Position numbers and translations under genes: made by a program. A stretch of DNA of 64,000 nt, from positions 248,001-312,000 of the forward strand of contig NZ_CAKJTI010000001.1 in assembly GCF_917563915.1 (NCBI RefSeq), read 5' to 3'. Positions 56,047 through 64,000 of the stretch are shown one piece after another (positions within the stretch are counted from its first letter, which is position 1; each line of letters begins with the position of its first letter). Source of the DNA: Bacillus rhizoplanae (GTDB taxonomy: Bacteria; Bacillota; Bacilli; Bacillales; Bacillaceae_G). Below the pieces are notes generated by a model that saw only the letters and a program-made list of their open reading frames with translations, was not told the DNA's origin and ran no database searches.

Positions 56047-56083
56047 AAAAGAAGAGGCGGTACGTGCCGCTTCTTCTTTTTAA
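56047..56083 (+). terminator. Terminator after ftsY
   Basis: A 14-bp stem (56047-56060 / 56067-56080) with one G-U pair and a 6-nt loop, T-rich 3' arm. Confidence 0.88.
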
Positions 56084-56110
56084 ATTTAAATAAGATGTTA
56101 AGAAAAAAAC

Positions 56111-56139
56111 TTGACACAGTTTTACTCTCCATGTAAACT
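56111..56139 (+). promoter_or_regulatory. Promoter of ylxM-ffh
   Basis: TTGACA (56111-56116), 17-nt spacer, TAAACT (56134-56139), 43 nt upstream of ylxM and 28 nt after the ftsY terminator. Confidence 0.75.
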
Positions 56140-56181
56140 AATTCATGTAAAGGTAATTCACTTAACAAAGGGTGATTCAAC

Positions 56182-56514
56182 ATGCTCGAAAAAACAACGA
56201 GAATGAATTATTTATTAGATTTTTATCATTCGTTGTTAACGCCAAAACAAAGAAGTTATATGTCACTTTACTATCTTGATGATCTATCGCTTGGTGAAAT
56301 TGCAGAGGAATTTGAAGTGAGCCGCCAAGCAGTGTATGATAACATTAAACGGACAGAAGCGATGCTTGAAGAATATGAAGAAAAGTTATTGTTACTTCAA
56401 AAGTTTCAAGAAAGGCAGCAACTTGTTGCAAAGTTAAAGCAGCTAATCAGCGAAGAAGAGCATGTAGATGAACAAGTGAAACAAGTTGTTGAAGCTATCG
56501 AAAAATTAGATTAG
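56182..56514 (+). CDS. ylxM: SRP-associated DNA-binding-like protein YlxM
   Basis: A 110-residue UPF0122/YlxM protein with a sigma-70 region 4-like helix-turn-helix ([20 protein letters not shown]) and a C-terminal helical tail. YlxM is always beside ffh in Firmicutes and is linked to SRP function; its exact role is unsettled. 12 bases before ffh. Confidence 0.92.
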   Translation: MLEKTTRMNYLLDFYHSLLTPKQRSYMSLYYLDDLSLGEIAEEFEVSRQAVYDNIKRTEAMLEEYEEKLLLLQKFQERQQLVAKLKQLISEEEHVDEQVKQVVEAIEKLD

Positions 56515-56526
56515 GAGGGCGGCAAT

Positions 56527-57876
56527 ATGGCATTTGAAGGATTAGCCGACCGACTTCAACAGACAATGCAAAAAATCCGCGGCAAAGGGAAAGTAACTGA
56601 AGCCGACGTAAAAGAAATGATGAGAGAAGTTCGTCTTGCTCTTTTAGAGGCAGACGTTAACTTTAAAGTAGTAAAAGATTTTGTTAAGCGTGTGTCTGAA
56701 CGTGCTGTCGGACAAGATGTAATGCAAAGTTTAACACCTGGACAGCAAGTTATTAAAGTAGTACAGGAAGAACTTACAGAATTAATGGGTGGGGAGCAGA
56801 GTAAAATTGCTGTCTCTAACCGTCCGCCAACTGTTATTATGATGGTTGGTTTGCAGGGTGCAGGTAAAACGACGACAACAGGTAAGCTTGCGAATTTGCT
56901 TCGTAAAAAGCATAATCGTAAACCGATGTTGGTCGCGGCTGATATTTATCGCCCAGCAGCAATTAAACAGCTTGAAACACTCGGTAAGCAATTGGATATG
57001 CCGGTTTTCTCTTTAGGAGACAAGGTCAGTCCTGTTGAAATTGCAAAGCAAGCGATTGCGAAAGCTAAAGAAGATCACCATGATTATGTTCTTATTGATA
57101 CAGCAGGCCGTCTGCATATTGATGAGGAGCTCATGGATGAATTAGCACAAGTTAAAGAAGTAGCTAATCCGGATGAAATTTTCCTTGTTGTTGATGCAAT
57201 GACAGGACAAGATGCGGTAAATGTGGCTCAAAGTTTCCATGAACAGCTTGGTTTAACAGGTGTCGTGTTAACAAAATTAGATGGTGATACGCGCGGAGGT
57301 GCAGCACTATCTATTAAGGCTGTTACAAACACACCGATTAAATTTGCTGGTATGGGTGAGAAATTAGATGCATTAGAGGTATTTCATCCAGAACGTATGG
57401 CATCTCGTATTTTAGGTATGGGTGATGTTCTGACGTTAATTGAAAAGGCGCAGGCGACAGTAGATGAAGAAAAAGCAAGAGAACTTGAGCAAAAAATGCG
57501 TACACTTTCCTTTACGTTGGATGATTTTCTAGAGCAATTAGGACAAGTGCGTCAATTGGGACCACTTGATGAACTTCTTAATATGCTTCCTGGTGCTGGG
57601 AAAATTAAAGGATTAAAAAATGTTCAAGTTGATGAAAAGCAAATTGGACACATTGAAGCGATTATCCGCTCAATGACGAAATTAGAGCGTGAACAACCGG
57701 AAATGATTAACGCCAGTCGTAAGAAACGTATCGCTAAAGGTAGCGGTACAACTGTACAAGAGATCAATCGTCTTTTGAAACAATTTGAAGATATGAAAAA
57801 GATGATGAAAACGATGTCTGGTATGCAAAAAGGTAAGAAAAAAGGACTAGGTGGCTTGAAGTTTCCATTTATGTAA
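56527..57876 (+). CDS. ffh: Signal recognition particle protein Ffh
   Basis: A 449-residue SRP54 GTPase that binds signal sequences and 4.5S/scRNA. N domain, G domain (GLQGAGKTTTTGK, DTAGRL, TKLDGDTRGG), and the methionine-rich M domain (about 300-449) with SGTTVQEINRLLKQFEDMKK. Start follows TAGGAGGGCGG. Confidence 0.96.
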   Translation: MAFEGLADRLQQTMQKIRGKGKVTEADVKEMMREVRLALLEADVNFKVVKDFVKRVSERAVGQDVMQSLTPGQQVIKVVQEELTELMGGEQSKIAVSNRPPTVIMMVGLQGAGKTTTTGKLANLLRKKHNRKPMLVAADIYRPAAIKQLETLGKQLDMPVFSLGDKVSPVEIAKQAIAKAKEDHHDYVLIDTAGRLHIDEELMDELAQVKEVANPDEIFLVVDAMTGQDAVNVAQSFHEQLGLTGVVLTKLDGDTRGGAALSIKAVTNTPIKFAGMGEKLDALEVFHPERMASRILGMGDVLTLIEKAQATVDEEKARELEQKMRTLSFTLDDFLEQLGQVRQLGPLDELLNMLPGAGKIKGLKNVQVDEKQIGHIEAIIRSMTKLEREQPEMINASRKKRIAKGSGTTVQEINRLLKQFEDMKKMMKTMSGMQKGKKKGLGGLKFPFM

Positions 57877-57977
57877 GGAAAAAAAGATGGCTCTGTTAAG
57901 AAATTATACTTTACAAAGGGTCACTCTTTTTGCTAATATTATTATCTGTGTGAAATATATTCGGAGGTGCTTTATAA

Positions 57978-58250
57978 ATGGCAGTTAAAATTCGTTTAAA
58001 ACGTATGGGAGCTAAAAAATCTCCTTTCTATCGTGTAGTTGTTGCAGATTCTCGTTCTCCTCGTGACGGACGTTTCATCGAGGAAATCGGAACTTACAAT
58101 CCAGTTGCTCAACCAGCTGAAGTTAAAATCAACGAAGAAGCAGCATTAAAATGGTTAGGAAACGGTGCGAAACCATCTGATACAGTTCGTAACCTGTTCT
58201 CTAAACAAGGTATCATGGAGAAATTCCATTTATCTAAACAAGGTAAGTAA
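57978..58250 (+). CDS. rpsP: 30S ribosomal protein S16
   Basis: A 90-residue S16 ([33 protein letters not shown]). GGAGGTGC lies upstream. The 101-base gap after ffh holds an imperfect hairpin with a CTCTTTTT end (about 57883-57930) that may be a weak terminator. Confidence 0.96.
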   Translation: MAVKIRLKRMGAKKSPFYRVVVADSRSPRDGRFIEEIGTYNPVAQPAEVKINEEAALKWLGNGAKPSDTVRNLFSKQGIMEKFHLSKQGK

Positions 58251-58258
58251 TTCGAACA

Positions 58259-58492
58259 ATGGCTATGGCAGGGTTAATCGAAACAATTGTTAAACCCCTT
58301 GTGGATCATCCTGAAGATGTAAAGGTTACACAGGAACTGTACAACGGAGAGATGAAGTATCGATTAACCGTACATCCTGAGGATGTGGGTAAAGTCATTG
58401 GGAAACAAGGGCGAGTTGCAAAAGCAATTCGAACGATCTTATATGCAGCGGGACATCATCAAAATGAGAAAGTAACGCTGGAAATTCAATAA
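58259..58492 (+). CDS. khpA: KH-domain RNA-binding protein KhpA
   Basis: A 77-residue single KH-domain protein with the GxxG loop in VIGKQGRVAKAIRTI. KhpA works with KhpB/Jag in post-transcriptional control in Firmicutes. Start is either ATG 58259 or ATG 58265; neither has a good ribosome binding site, so coupling to rpsP is likely. Known as ylqC. A terminator follows, and ylqD of B. subtilis is absent. Confidence 0.92.
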   Translation: MAMAGLIETIVKPLVDHPEDVKVTQELYNGEMKYRLTVHPEDVGKVIGKQGRVAKAIRTILYAAGHHQNEKVTLEIQ

Positions 58493-58496
58493 GTAT

Positions 58497-58530
58497 AAAA
58501 AGGGCGAGGATCTGTTCCTCACCCTTTTTT
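58497..58530 (+). terminator. Terminator after khpA
   Basis: Stem AAAAAGGGCGAGGA (58497-58510) with TCCTCACCCTTTTT (58516-58529), one mismatch, 5-nt loop, T run. Confidence 0.88.
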
Positions 58531-58613
58531 AACATTTTAAGATAAAATCGCATCTTCGGCATAGAGAATGGAGATGCTAACGACATATAACAAACAGGGG
58601 TGACGTGCTGTTT

Positions 58614-59129
58614 ATGACAAAATGGTTTAATGTAGGGAAAATTGTAAATACTCACGGAGTTAAAGGAGAGGTACGTGTAATCTCTCGGACGGATTTTCCG
58701 GAAGAACGCTATAAAATAGGAAACACATTATACATATGGCAAGAGAAAGAGGCTGAGCCACTAGCTGTAAAGGTAACTTCTCATCGTCAGCATAAATCTT
58801 TTGATTTACTGACTTTTGAAGGTTATAACAATGTAAATGAAGTAGAGCAATTGAAAGGCTCTTTATTAAAAGTCCCAGAGGAGCAGCTTGGAGACTTGGC
58901 TGAAGGAGAGTATTATTATCACGAAATTATTGGTTGTACTGTTGTAACAGAAGACGGAGAAACAATCGGTACGATTAAAGAAATTCTTTCTCCTGGCGCA
59001 AACGACGTTTGGGTCATCAAACAACCAAAAGGCCAAGATGTTTTAATTCCATATATTGAGGAAGTTGTTTTACAAGTAAACATTGATGAAAAGCTTGTAA
59101 CAATTCAAGTAATGGAAGGATTACTGTAA
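58614..59129 (+). CDS. rimM: Ribosome maturation factor RimM
   Basis: A 171-residue 16S rRNA processing factor: N-terminal RimM beta-barrel ([20 protein letters not shown]) and C-terminal PRC-barrel ([20 protein letters not shown]). ATG 58614 is chosen, 10 nt after GGGGTGA; GTG 58605 is too close. Its stop overlaps trmD by one base. Confidence 0.95.
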   Translation: MTKWFNVGKIVNTHGVKGEVRVISRTDFPEERYKIGNTLYIWQEKEAEPLAVKVTSHRQHKSFDLLTFEGYNNVNEVEQLKGSLLKVPEEQLGDLAEGEYYYHEIIGCTVVTEDGETIGTIKEILSPGANDVWVIKQPKGQDVLIPYIEEVVLQVNIDEKLVTIQVMEGLL

Positions 59130-59863
59130 TGAAAATTGATATTTTAACATTGTTTCCAGAAATGTTTACGGGTGTTTTTGGTTCTTCTATATTAAAAAAA
59201 GCACAAGAAAAGGAAGCTGTGCAACTAAGAGTTGTCAACTTCCGTGATTATTCAACCAATAAACATAATAGTGTCGATGACTACCCGTATGGCGGGGGAG
59301 CAGGGATGGTGTTAACACCACAGCCGATTTTTGATGCGGTAGAACAGTTAACGAAAGAAACAGAGAGTAAACCGCGTATTGTGTTAATGTGTCCGCAAGG
59401 AGAGCGTTTTACGCAAAAGAAAGCTGAAGAGTTAGCGCAAGAAGAACATATAATTTTTGTTTGTGGTCATTATGAAGGGTATGATGAGCGTGTTCGCGAG
59501 CACCTTGTAACAGATGAAATTTCAATAGGAGATTATGTATTAACAGGCGGAGAACTGGCATCTATGGTTATTACAGATAGTGTTGTCCGTCTATTGCCTA
59601 ATGTCCTAGGAAATCAACAATCACAAATAGAAGATTCATTTAGTACAGGCTTACTCGAACACCCGCATTATACAAGACCAGCGGATTTTCGTGGAATGAA
59701 AGTACCAGATGTACTTACGTCTGGTAATCATAAATATATTGAAGAATGGCGCCATAAAGAATCACTTCGTCGTACGTATATGCGCCGCCCTGATTTATTA
59801 GAGGAACGTAGTTTATCAAAACAAGAAGAAAAATGGTTGGCGGAATTGAAAGAAGAGAAGTAA
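59129..59863 (+). CDS. trmD: tRNA (guanine-N1)-methyltransferase TrmD
   Basis: A 244-residue SPOUT enzyme that makes m1G37 in t[27 protein letters not shown] and the knot region [11 protein letters not shown] are intact. Coupled to rimM by TAATG. Confidence 0.96.
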   Translation: MKIDILTLFPEMFTGVFGSSILKKAQEKEAVQLRVVNFRDYSTNKHNSVDDYPYGGGAGMVLTPQPIFDAVEQLTKETESKPRIVLMCPQGERFTQKKAEELAQEEHIIFVCGHYEGYDERVREHLVTDEISIGDYVLTGGELASMVITDSVVRLLPNVLGNQQSQIEDSFSTGLLEHPHYTRPADFRGMKVPDVLTSGNHKYIEEWRHKESLRRTYMRRPDLLEERSLSKQEEKWLAELKEEK

Positions 59864-59873
59864 AAAAATGCTA

Positions 59874-59902
59874 TTGCAACAGAACGAGCAATATGCTATT
59901 AT
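59874..59902 (+). promoter_or_regulatory. Promoter of rplS
   Basis: TTGCAA (59874-59879), 17-nt spacer, extended -10 TGCTATTAT (TATTAT 59897-59902), just after trmD. Confidence 0.75.
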
Positions 59903-59904
59903 AA

Positions 59905-60350
<446 letters not shown>

Positions 60351-60359
60351 GACATGTAT

Positions 60360-60389
60360 GGGAGCTTGTATTTGCAAGCTCCCTTTTTC
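60360..60389 (+). terminator. Terminator after rplS
   Basis: GGGAGCTTG (60360-60368) / CAAGCTCCC (60375-60383) with a 6-nt loop and T run. Confidence 0.88.
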
Positions 60390-60449
60390 CAATCTAGCTT
60401 TATTTTTGCTCGTATACAAACAGCTTACATAATTGTGGAGGGGAACCGC

Positions 60450-61001
60450 ATGACGAAACAAAAAAGTACGCTTTGGGAATGGATAAAAGCCATTTTAATC
60501 GCTGTTGTCTTAGCTTGGATTATTAGACAGTTTTTCTTTGCTCCGATTCTTGTAGATGGTGTATCTATGTCACCAACTCTTCATGATCGTGATCGAATGA
60601 TTGTCAACAAAATTGGGTACCACATTAGCGAACCAAAACGCTTTGATATTATTGTGTTTCAAGCAACGGAAGATAAAGATTACATTAAACGTGTCATTGG
60701 TTTGCCGGGTGATCAGGTAGAATATCGAAACGACACACTCTATATTAACGGAAAGCCGTATGAAGAGCCGTATTTAGATGAGGAAAAAAAGCAGCTTTCT
60801 GAAGGTCCGCTAACATATGATTTTAAGCTTGAAGAAATTACAGGGAAGACAACGGTTCCTGAAGGAGAATTATTTGTATTAGGAGACAATCGCCGTTTTA
60901 GTAAAGATAGTCGTACAATTGGAACAATTTCAATAGACCAAGTGATTGGGAAAGCTAATATGTTATATTGGCCATTAAAAGATGCTCGTATTGTAAAATG
61001 A
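60450..61001 (+). CDS. sipS: Type I signal peptidase
   Basis: A 183-residue membrane Ser/Lys protease that cleaves Sec/Tat signal peptides. One N-terminal membrane anchor (about 12-31), catalytic Ser39 in DGVSMSPTL, Lys80 in [11 protein letters not shown], and box [18 protein letters not shown] 60450 has GGAGGGGAACC upstream. Bacilli carry several such genes, so the symbol is approximate (sip/lepB family). Confidence 0.93.
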   Translation: MTKQKSTLWEWIKAILIAVVLAWIIRQFFFAPILVDGVSMSPTLHDRDRMIVNKIGYHISEPKRFDIIVFQATEDKDYIKRVIGLPGDQVEYRNDTLYINGKPYEEPYLDEEKKQLSEGPLTYDFKLEEITGKTTVPEGELFVLGDNRRFSKDSRTIGTISIDQVIGKANMLYWPLKDARIVK

Positions 61002-61023
61002 ACGTAGAAAAGAAGGTGGAAAT

Positions 61024-61887
61024 ATGGTAATTCAATGGTTTCCAGGTCATATGGCCAAAGCAAGGCGGCAAGTAACAGAAAAGTTAAAATTAATCGATGT
61101 TGTAATTGAACTTGTTGATGCAAGATTGCCATTATCATCACGAAATCCGATGATTGATGAAATTATTACGCATAAGCCAAGGCTTGTCGTTTTAAATAAA
61201 GCGGATATGGCAGATGATCGTGTAACAAAGGAATGGATTGCGTATTTTGAGGGAAAAGGTCATAAAGCAATTTCTATTAACGCGCAAGCTGGACAAGGTA
61301 TGAAAGAAATTACAGCAGCATGTAAGGAACTGGTGAAAGAAAAGTTTGATAAGATGATTGCAAAAGGTATTAAACCGCGAGCAATTCGCGCTTTAATTGT
61401 TGGTATTCCGAACGTTGGAAAATCAACATTAATTAATAAATTAGCAAAGAAAAATATTGCGAAAACAGGCGATCGTCCAGGTGTAACAACGGCCCAGCAG
61501 TGGATTAAAGTAGGGAAAGAAATGGAATTACTAGATACGCCAGGTATTTTGTGGCCGAAATTTGAAGATGAAATGGTTGGGCTTCGTCTTGCGACGACTG
61601 GTGCGATTAAAGATTCTATTTTAAATTTACAAGATGTGGCTGTATATGCACTTCGGTTTATGGAGAAACAGTATCCAGAACGTTTGAAAGAGCGTTATAA
61701 GTTAAATGACATCCCAGAAGATATTGTGGAACTATTTGATGCAATTGGAAAGAATAGAGGCTGTTTAATGGGTGGAGGACTTGTTGATTATGACAAGACA
61801 TCAGAACTTGTTCTTCGTGAGCTTCGTGGTGGTAAACTTGGAAAAATGACATTTGAAACACCAGAAGAAATAATAGAAGAAGCATAA
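61024..61887 (+). CDS. rbgA: Ribosome biogenesis GTPase RbgA (YlqF)
   Basis: A 287-residue circularly permuted GTPase needed for late 50S assembly. N-terminal [12 protein letters not shown]4 NKADM, G1 [15 protein letters not shown]3 DTPG, and a C-terminal RNA-binding helical domain. AGAAGGTGG before the ATG. Its TAA (61885-61887) is part of the ATAAA end of a bcr1 copy. Confidence 0.95.
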   Translation: MVIQWFPGHMAKARRQVTEKLKLIDVVIELVDARLPLSSRNPMIDEIITHKPRLVVLNKADMADDRVTKEWIAYFEGKGHKAISINAQAGQGMKEITAACKELVKEKFDKMIAKGIKPRAIRALIVGIPNVGKSTLINKLAKKNIAKTGDRPGVTTAQQWIKVGKEMELLDTPGILWPKFEDEMVGLRLATTGAIKDSILNLQDVAVYALRFMEKQYPERLKERYKLNDIPEDIVELFDAIGKNRGCLMGGGLVDYDKTSELVLRELRGGKLGKMTFETPEEIIEEA

Positions 61888-62032
61888 AGTGAAATTTTCA
61901 TCAGGGGGGATTTTCTTTATCTCCCCCCTGATGAAAAGCTCTCACCAATCGGGCTTATATCTCCAGCTTATCTTCTTCGCCACTCTCTGAATCTTGCGGG
62001 GGGATATTACTGCCCGCGAATAGCGGGATAAA
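61884..62032 (+). repeat. bcr1-like element, copy F (complete)
   Basis: A 149-bp element bounded by ATAAA (61884-61888 and 62028-62032). A near-perfect 5' hairpin TTTTCATCAGGGGGGA / TCCCCCCTGATGAAAA and a 3' hairpin CCCGC-GAATA-GCGGG are clear. The left ATAAA contains the rbgA stop codon. Confidence 0.88.
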
Positions 62033-62141
62033 GCTAGATTTCTAGTTGGTTCGTTTCATTCATTTAATTTTTACTGGTAGTTATTTTAAGCCCGGTGTCT
62101 TTCGTTCTTCTGAATACAGAGATAATATTAAACGGGAAAGA

Positions 62142-62167
62142 AAAAGGCGCGCTTTTGCACGCCTTTT
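62142..62167 (+). terminator. Terminator-like hairpin just upstream of rnhB
   Basis: AAAAGGCG (62142-62149) / CGCCTTTT (62160-62167) with an inner GC-TTTT-GC; T-rich end. It ends 23 nt before the rnhB ATG. Confidence 0.65.
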
Positions 62168-62190
62168 CTTATTTGGAGGAGGAACTGTGT

Positions 62191-62967
62191 ATGTCTAAAA
62201 AACAAACAATTCAAGAAATAGAAGAGCTATTGCAAGAAATTGTACAAGAAGACGACGAACGTTTTGCTATGTTATTAGCAGACGAACGAAAAGGTGTGCA
62301 AAGACTCATTACAAAATGGAAAAAACAACAAGGGGATAAAGAAAAAGAAAAACAAAAATTTATTGAGATGTCAATTTATGAAGATGCGCTCCGGCAAAGA
62401 GGGATTGTATCTATTGCTGGTATTGATGAAGTGGGAAGAGGACCGTTAGCGGGGCCTGTTGTTGCTGCTGCTGTTGTGCTTCCAGAAGATTTCTATATAC
62501 CAGGTTTAAATGATTCAAAAAAGCTGAGTGAGGCGAAGCGTGAGCGGTTTTATGGTGAAATTCAAGAGAAGGCATTAGCAATCGGGATTGGGATTATACC
62601 ACCTAATGTAATCGATGAAATAAATATTTACCAAGCGACGAAACAAGCGATGCTGGATGCTGTTGCAAATTTATCTTGTACACCAGAGCATTTGCTAATT
62701 GATGCGATGGAACTTCCGACTTCAATCCTTCAAACGTCTATTATTAAAGGAGATGCGAAAAGCATTTCTATTTCGGCTGCATCTGTAATTGCGAAAGTAA
62801 CGCGTGATCGCATGATGAAGGAGCTTGGAAAACGATATCCGCAGTATGGATTCGAGCAACATATGGGTTATGGAACGAAACAGCATTTACAAGCGATTGA
62901 AACTTATGGTGTGTTAGATGAGCATCGAAAAACGTTTGCTCCAATTAAAGATATGATTAAAGAATAA
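62191..62967 (+). CDS. rnhB: Ribonuclease HII
   Basis: A 258-residue enzyme that cuts RNA in RNA-DNA hybrids and at single ribonucleotides. The N-terminal ~70 residues are a charged extension typical of Bacillus; the catalytic domain begins at [20 protein letters not shown] with the DE active-site pair, and LLIDAMEL supplies another Asp. ATG 62191 follows GGAGGAGGAA; the frame open to 62095 passes through the hairpin. Confidence 0.95.
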   Translation: MSKKQTIQEIEELLQEIVQEDDERFAMLLADERKGVQRLITKWKKQQGDKEKEKQKFIEMSIYEDALRQRGIVSIAGIDEVGRGPLAGPVVAAAVVLPEDFYIPGLNDSKKLSEAKRERFYGEIQEKALAIGIGIIPPNVIDEINIYQATKQAMLDAVANLSCTPEHLLIDAMELPTSILQTSIIKGDAKSISISAASVIAKVTRDRMMKELGKRYPQYGFEQHMGYGTKQHLQAIETYGVLDEHRKTFAPIKDMIKE

Positions 62968-62998
62968 GCTGTAATCTACAGCTTATTCTTTATTTTTG
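62962..62998 (+). terminator. Terminator at the end of rnhB
   Basis: A 12-bp perfect stem (GAATAAGCTGTA 62962-62973 / TACAGCTTATTC 62977-62988) with a 3-nt loop; the rnhB stop codon is inside the stem. A T-rich tail follows. Confidence 0.85.
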
Positions 62999-63158
62999 TA
63001 TATTAACATTACTATTTTCAAAAAAGAATAAAGCGATTTCAGTTTTCTGACACTTTATTGTAGACAGCGTGGCAATCATTTTATACAATGACAATGTAGT
63101 GTTTAAAAACATTAAAAAACTTTTCGAGTAAAATAGGAAAATAGGGGAGGATGGGACC

Positions 63159-64000
63159 ATGAATATCCACGAGTATCAGGGGAAAGAAGTCCTTAGAAAC
63201 TATGGGGTAAGCGTTCCGAACGGGAAGGTTGCCTTTACAGTAGAAGAAGCTGTAGAAGCAGCGAAAGAATTAGGAACGAGTGTATGTGTAGTAAAAGCAC
63301 AAATTCATGCTGGCGGACGCGGCAAAGCCGGTGGTGTAAAAGTAGCAAAGAACTTAGATGAAGTTCGTACATATGCAGAGGAAATTTTAGGGAAAACGCT
63401 TGTAACTCATCAAACAGGTCCTGAAGGTAAAGAAGTAAAGCGCTTACTTATCGAAGAAGGATGCGACATTAAAAAAGAATATTATATTGGTCTTGTATTA
63501 GATCGTGCAACTTCTCAAGTTGTGTTAATGGCGTCTGAAGAAGGCGGCACAGAAATTGAAGAAGTAGCAGAGAAAACACCAGAAAAAATCTTTAAAGAAT
63601 ATATTGATCCTGCGGTAGGCTTGCAAGGCTTCCAAGCACGTCGTATTGCATTTAATATCAATATTCCAAATCAGCTTGTTGGACAAGCTGTTAAGTTTAT
63701 GATGGGCTTATACCGTGCGTTTATTGAAAAAGACTGCTCTATTGCAGAAATTAACCCGCTTGTTACAACAGGTGACGGAAAAGTTATGGCGTTAGATGCA
63801 AAATTAAACTTCGATTCTAATGCTTTATATCGTCATAAAGATATTTTAGAACTTCGTGATCTTGATGAGGAAGATCCAAAAGAAGTGGAAGCTTCTAAAT
63901 ATGACCTAAACTATATTTCATTAGATGGAAATATTGGTTGTATGGTAAATGGTGCAGGACTTGCGATGGCAACGATGGATATTATTAAACATTATAACGG
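63159..64000 (+). CDS. sucC: Succinyl-CoA synthetase beta subunit, N-terminal part (partial)
   Basis: The first 280 codons of the ADP-forming beta chain of the TCA-cycle enzyme, cut by the window end. N terminus [20 protein letters not shown]-grasp motif [20 protein letters not shown] and the metal-site segment [20 protein letters not shown] are intact; the family's [15 protein letters not shown] is reached. GGGGAGGATGG precedes ATG 63159. A possible promoter is TTGTAG (63058-63063)-18-TATACA (63082-63087). In B. subtilis two genes (ylqG, ylqH) separate rnhB and sucC; here none do. Confidence 0.95.
   Translation, partial: MNIHEYQGKEVLRNYGVSVPNGKVAFTVEEAVEAAKELGTSVCVVKAQIHAGGRGKAGGVKVAKNLDEVRTYAEEILGKTLVTHQTGPEGKEVKRLLIEEGCDIKKEYYIGLVLDRATSQVVLMASEEGGTEIEEVAEKTPEKIFKEYIDPAVGLQGFQARRIAFNINIPNQLVGQAVKFMMGLYRAFIEKDCSIAEINPLVTTGDGKVMALDAKLNFDSNALYRHKDILELRDLDEEDPKEVEASKYDLNYISLDGNIGCMVNGAGLAMATMDIIKHYN

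Overview
This window comes from a low-G+C Gram-positive chromosome of the Bacillus cereus group. Gene order from ileS to sucC matches the Bacillus core backbone (ileS-lspA-rluD-pyr operon ... rqcH-yloB-yicC-remA-gmk-rpoZ-coaBC-priA-def-fmt-rsmB-rlmN-prpC-prkC-rsgA-rpe-thiN-spoVM-rpmB-yloU-fakA-recG-fapR-plsX-fabD-fabG-acpP-rnc-smc-ftsY-ylxM-ffh-rpsP-khpA-rimM-trmD-rplS-sip-rbgA-rnhB-sucC). Several copies of a short element flanked by ATAAA/TTTAT resemble bcr1, a repeat known from the B. cereus group. The spoVM gene shows an endospore former. The protein sequences look somewhat diverged from typical B. cereus as I remember them, so a more distant group member (for example B. cytotoxicus-like) is possible; this is inference only.

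Layout. 1-2346: end of ileS, a DksA/TraR-like RNA polymerase-binding protein, lipoprotein signal peptidase, pseudouridine synthase. 2347-14231: complete de novo pyrimidine operon pyrR-P-B-C-AA-AB-K-D-F-E with one promoter, three PyrR-dependent attenuators and a strong terminator. 14232-21541: an accessory segment with a LysE-type exporter and divergent XRE-cupin regulator, a small membrane protein, a decayed MOSC gene, two tandem tyrosine-type T-box riboswitches before an amino acid permease, a TetR regulator with divergent aldo/keto reductase, and a DinB-like protein. 21546-41321: housekeeping genes for ribosome rescue, calcium transport, RNA turnover, nucleotide and coenzyme synthesis, replication restart, N-terminal formyl processing, rRNA modification, the PrkC/PrpC Ser/Thr signalling pair, ribosome GTPase RsgA and thiamine pyrophosphokinase. 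41387-51341: spoVM, rpmB, yloU, fakA, recG, the FapR fatty-acid/phospholipid regulon (fapR-plsX-fabD-fabG-acpP) and rnc. 51397-64000: smc, the SRP genes ftsY-ylxM-ffh, ribosomal and tRNA maturation genes, a signal peptidase, ribosome GTPase RbgA, RNase HII, and the start of sucC.

The most interesting part is 16573-17371. Two almost identical T-boxes, each with a UAC (Tyr) specifier and UGGU acceptor-binding bulge, precede a 37-codon ORF with a strong ribosome binding site. That ORF carries three consecutive Tyr codons, has its start codon inside a perfect 9-bp hairpin, and overlaps the permease start. This suggests layered transcriptional and translational tyrosine control. Other notable features are bcr1 copies inserted so that the target-site ATAAA contains the stop codon of the upstream gene, internally deleted bcr1 derivatives, a D97E change in the RqcH DR motif, and loss of sdaAB-sdaAA between fakA and recG.
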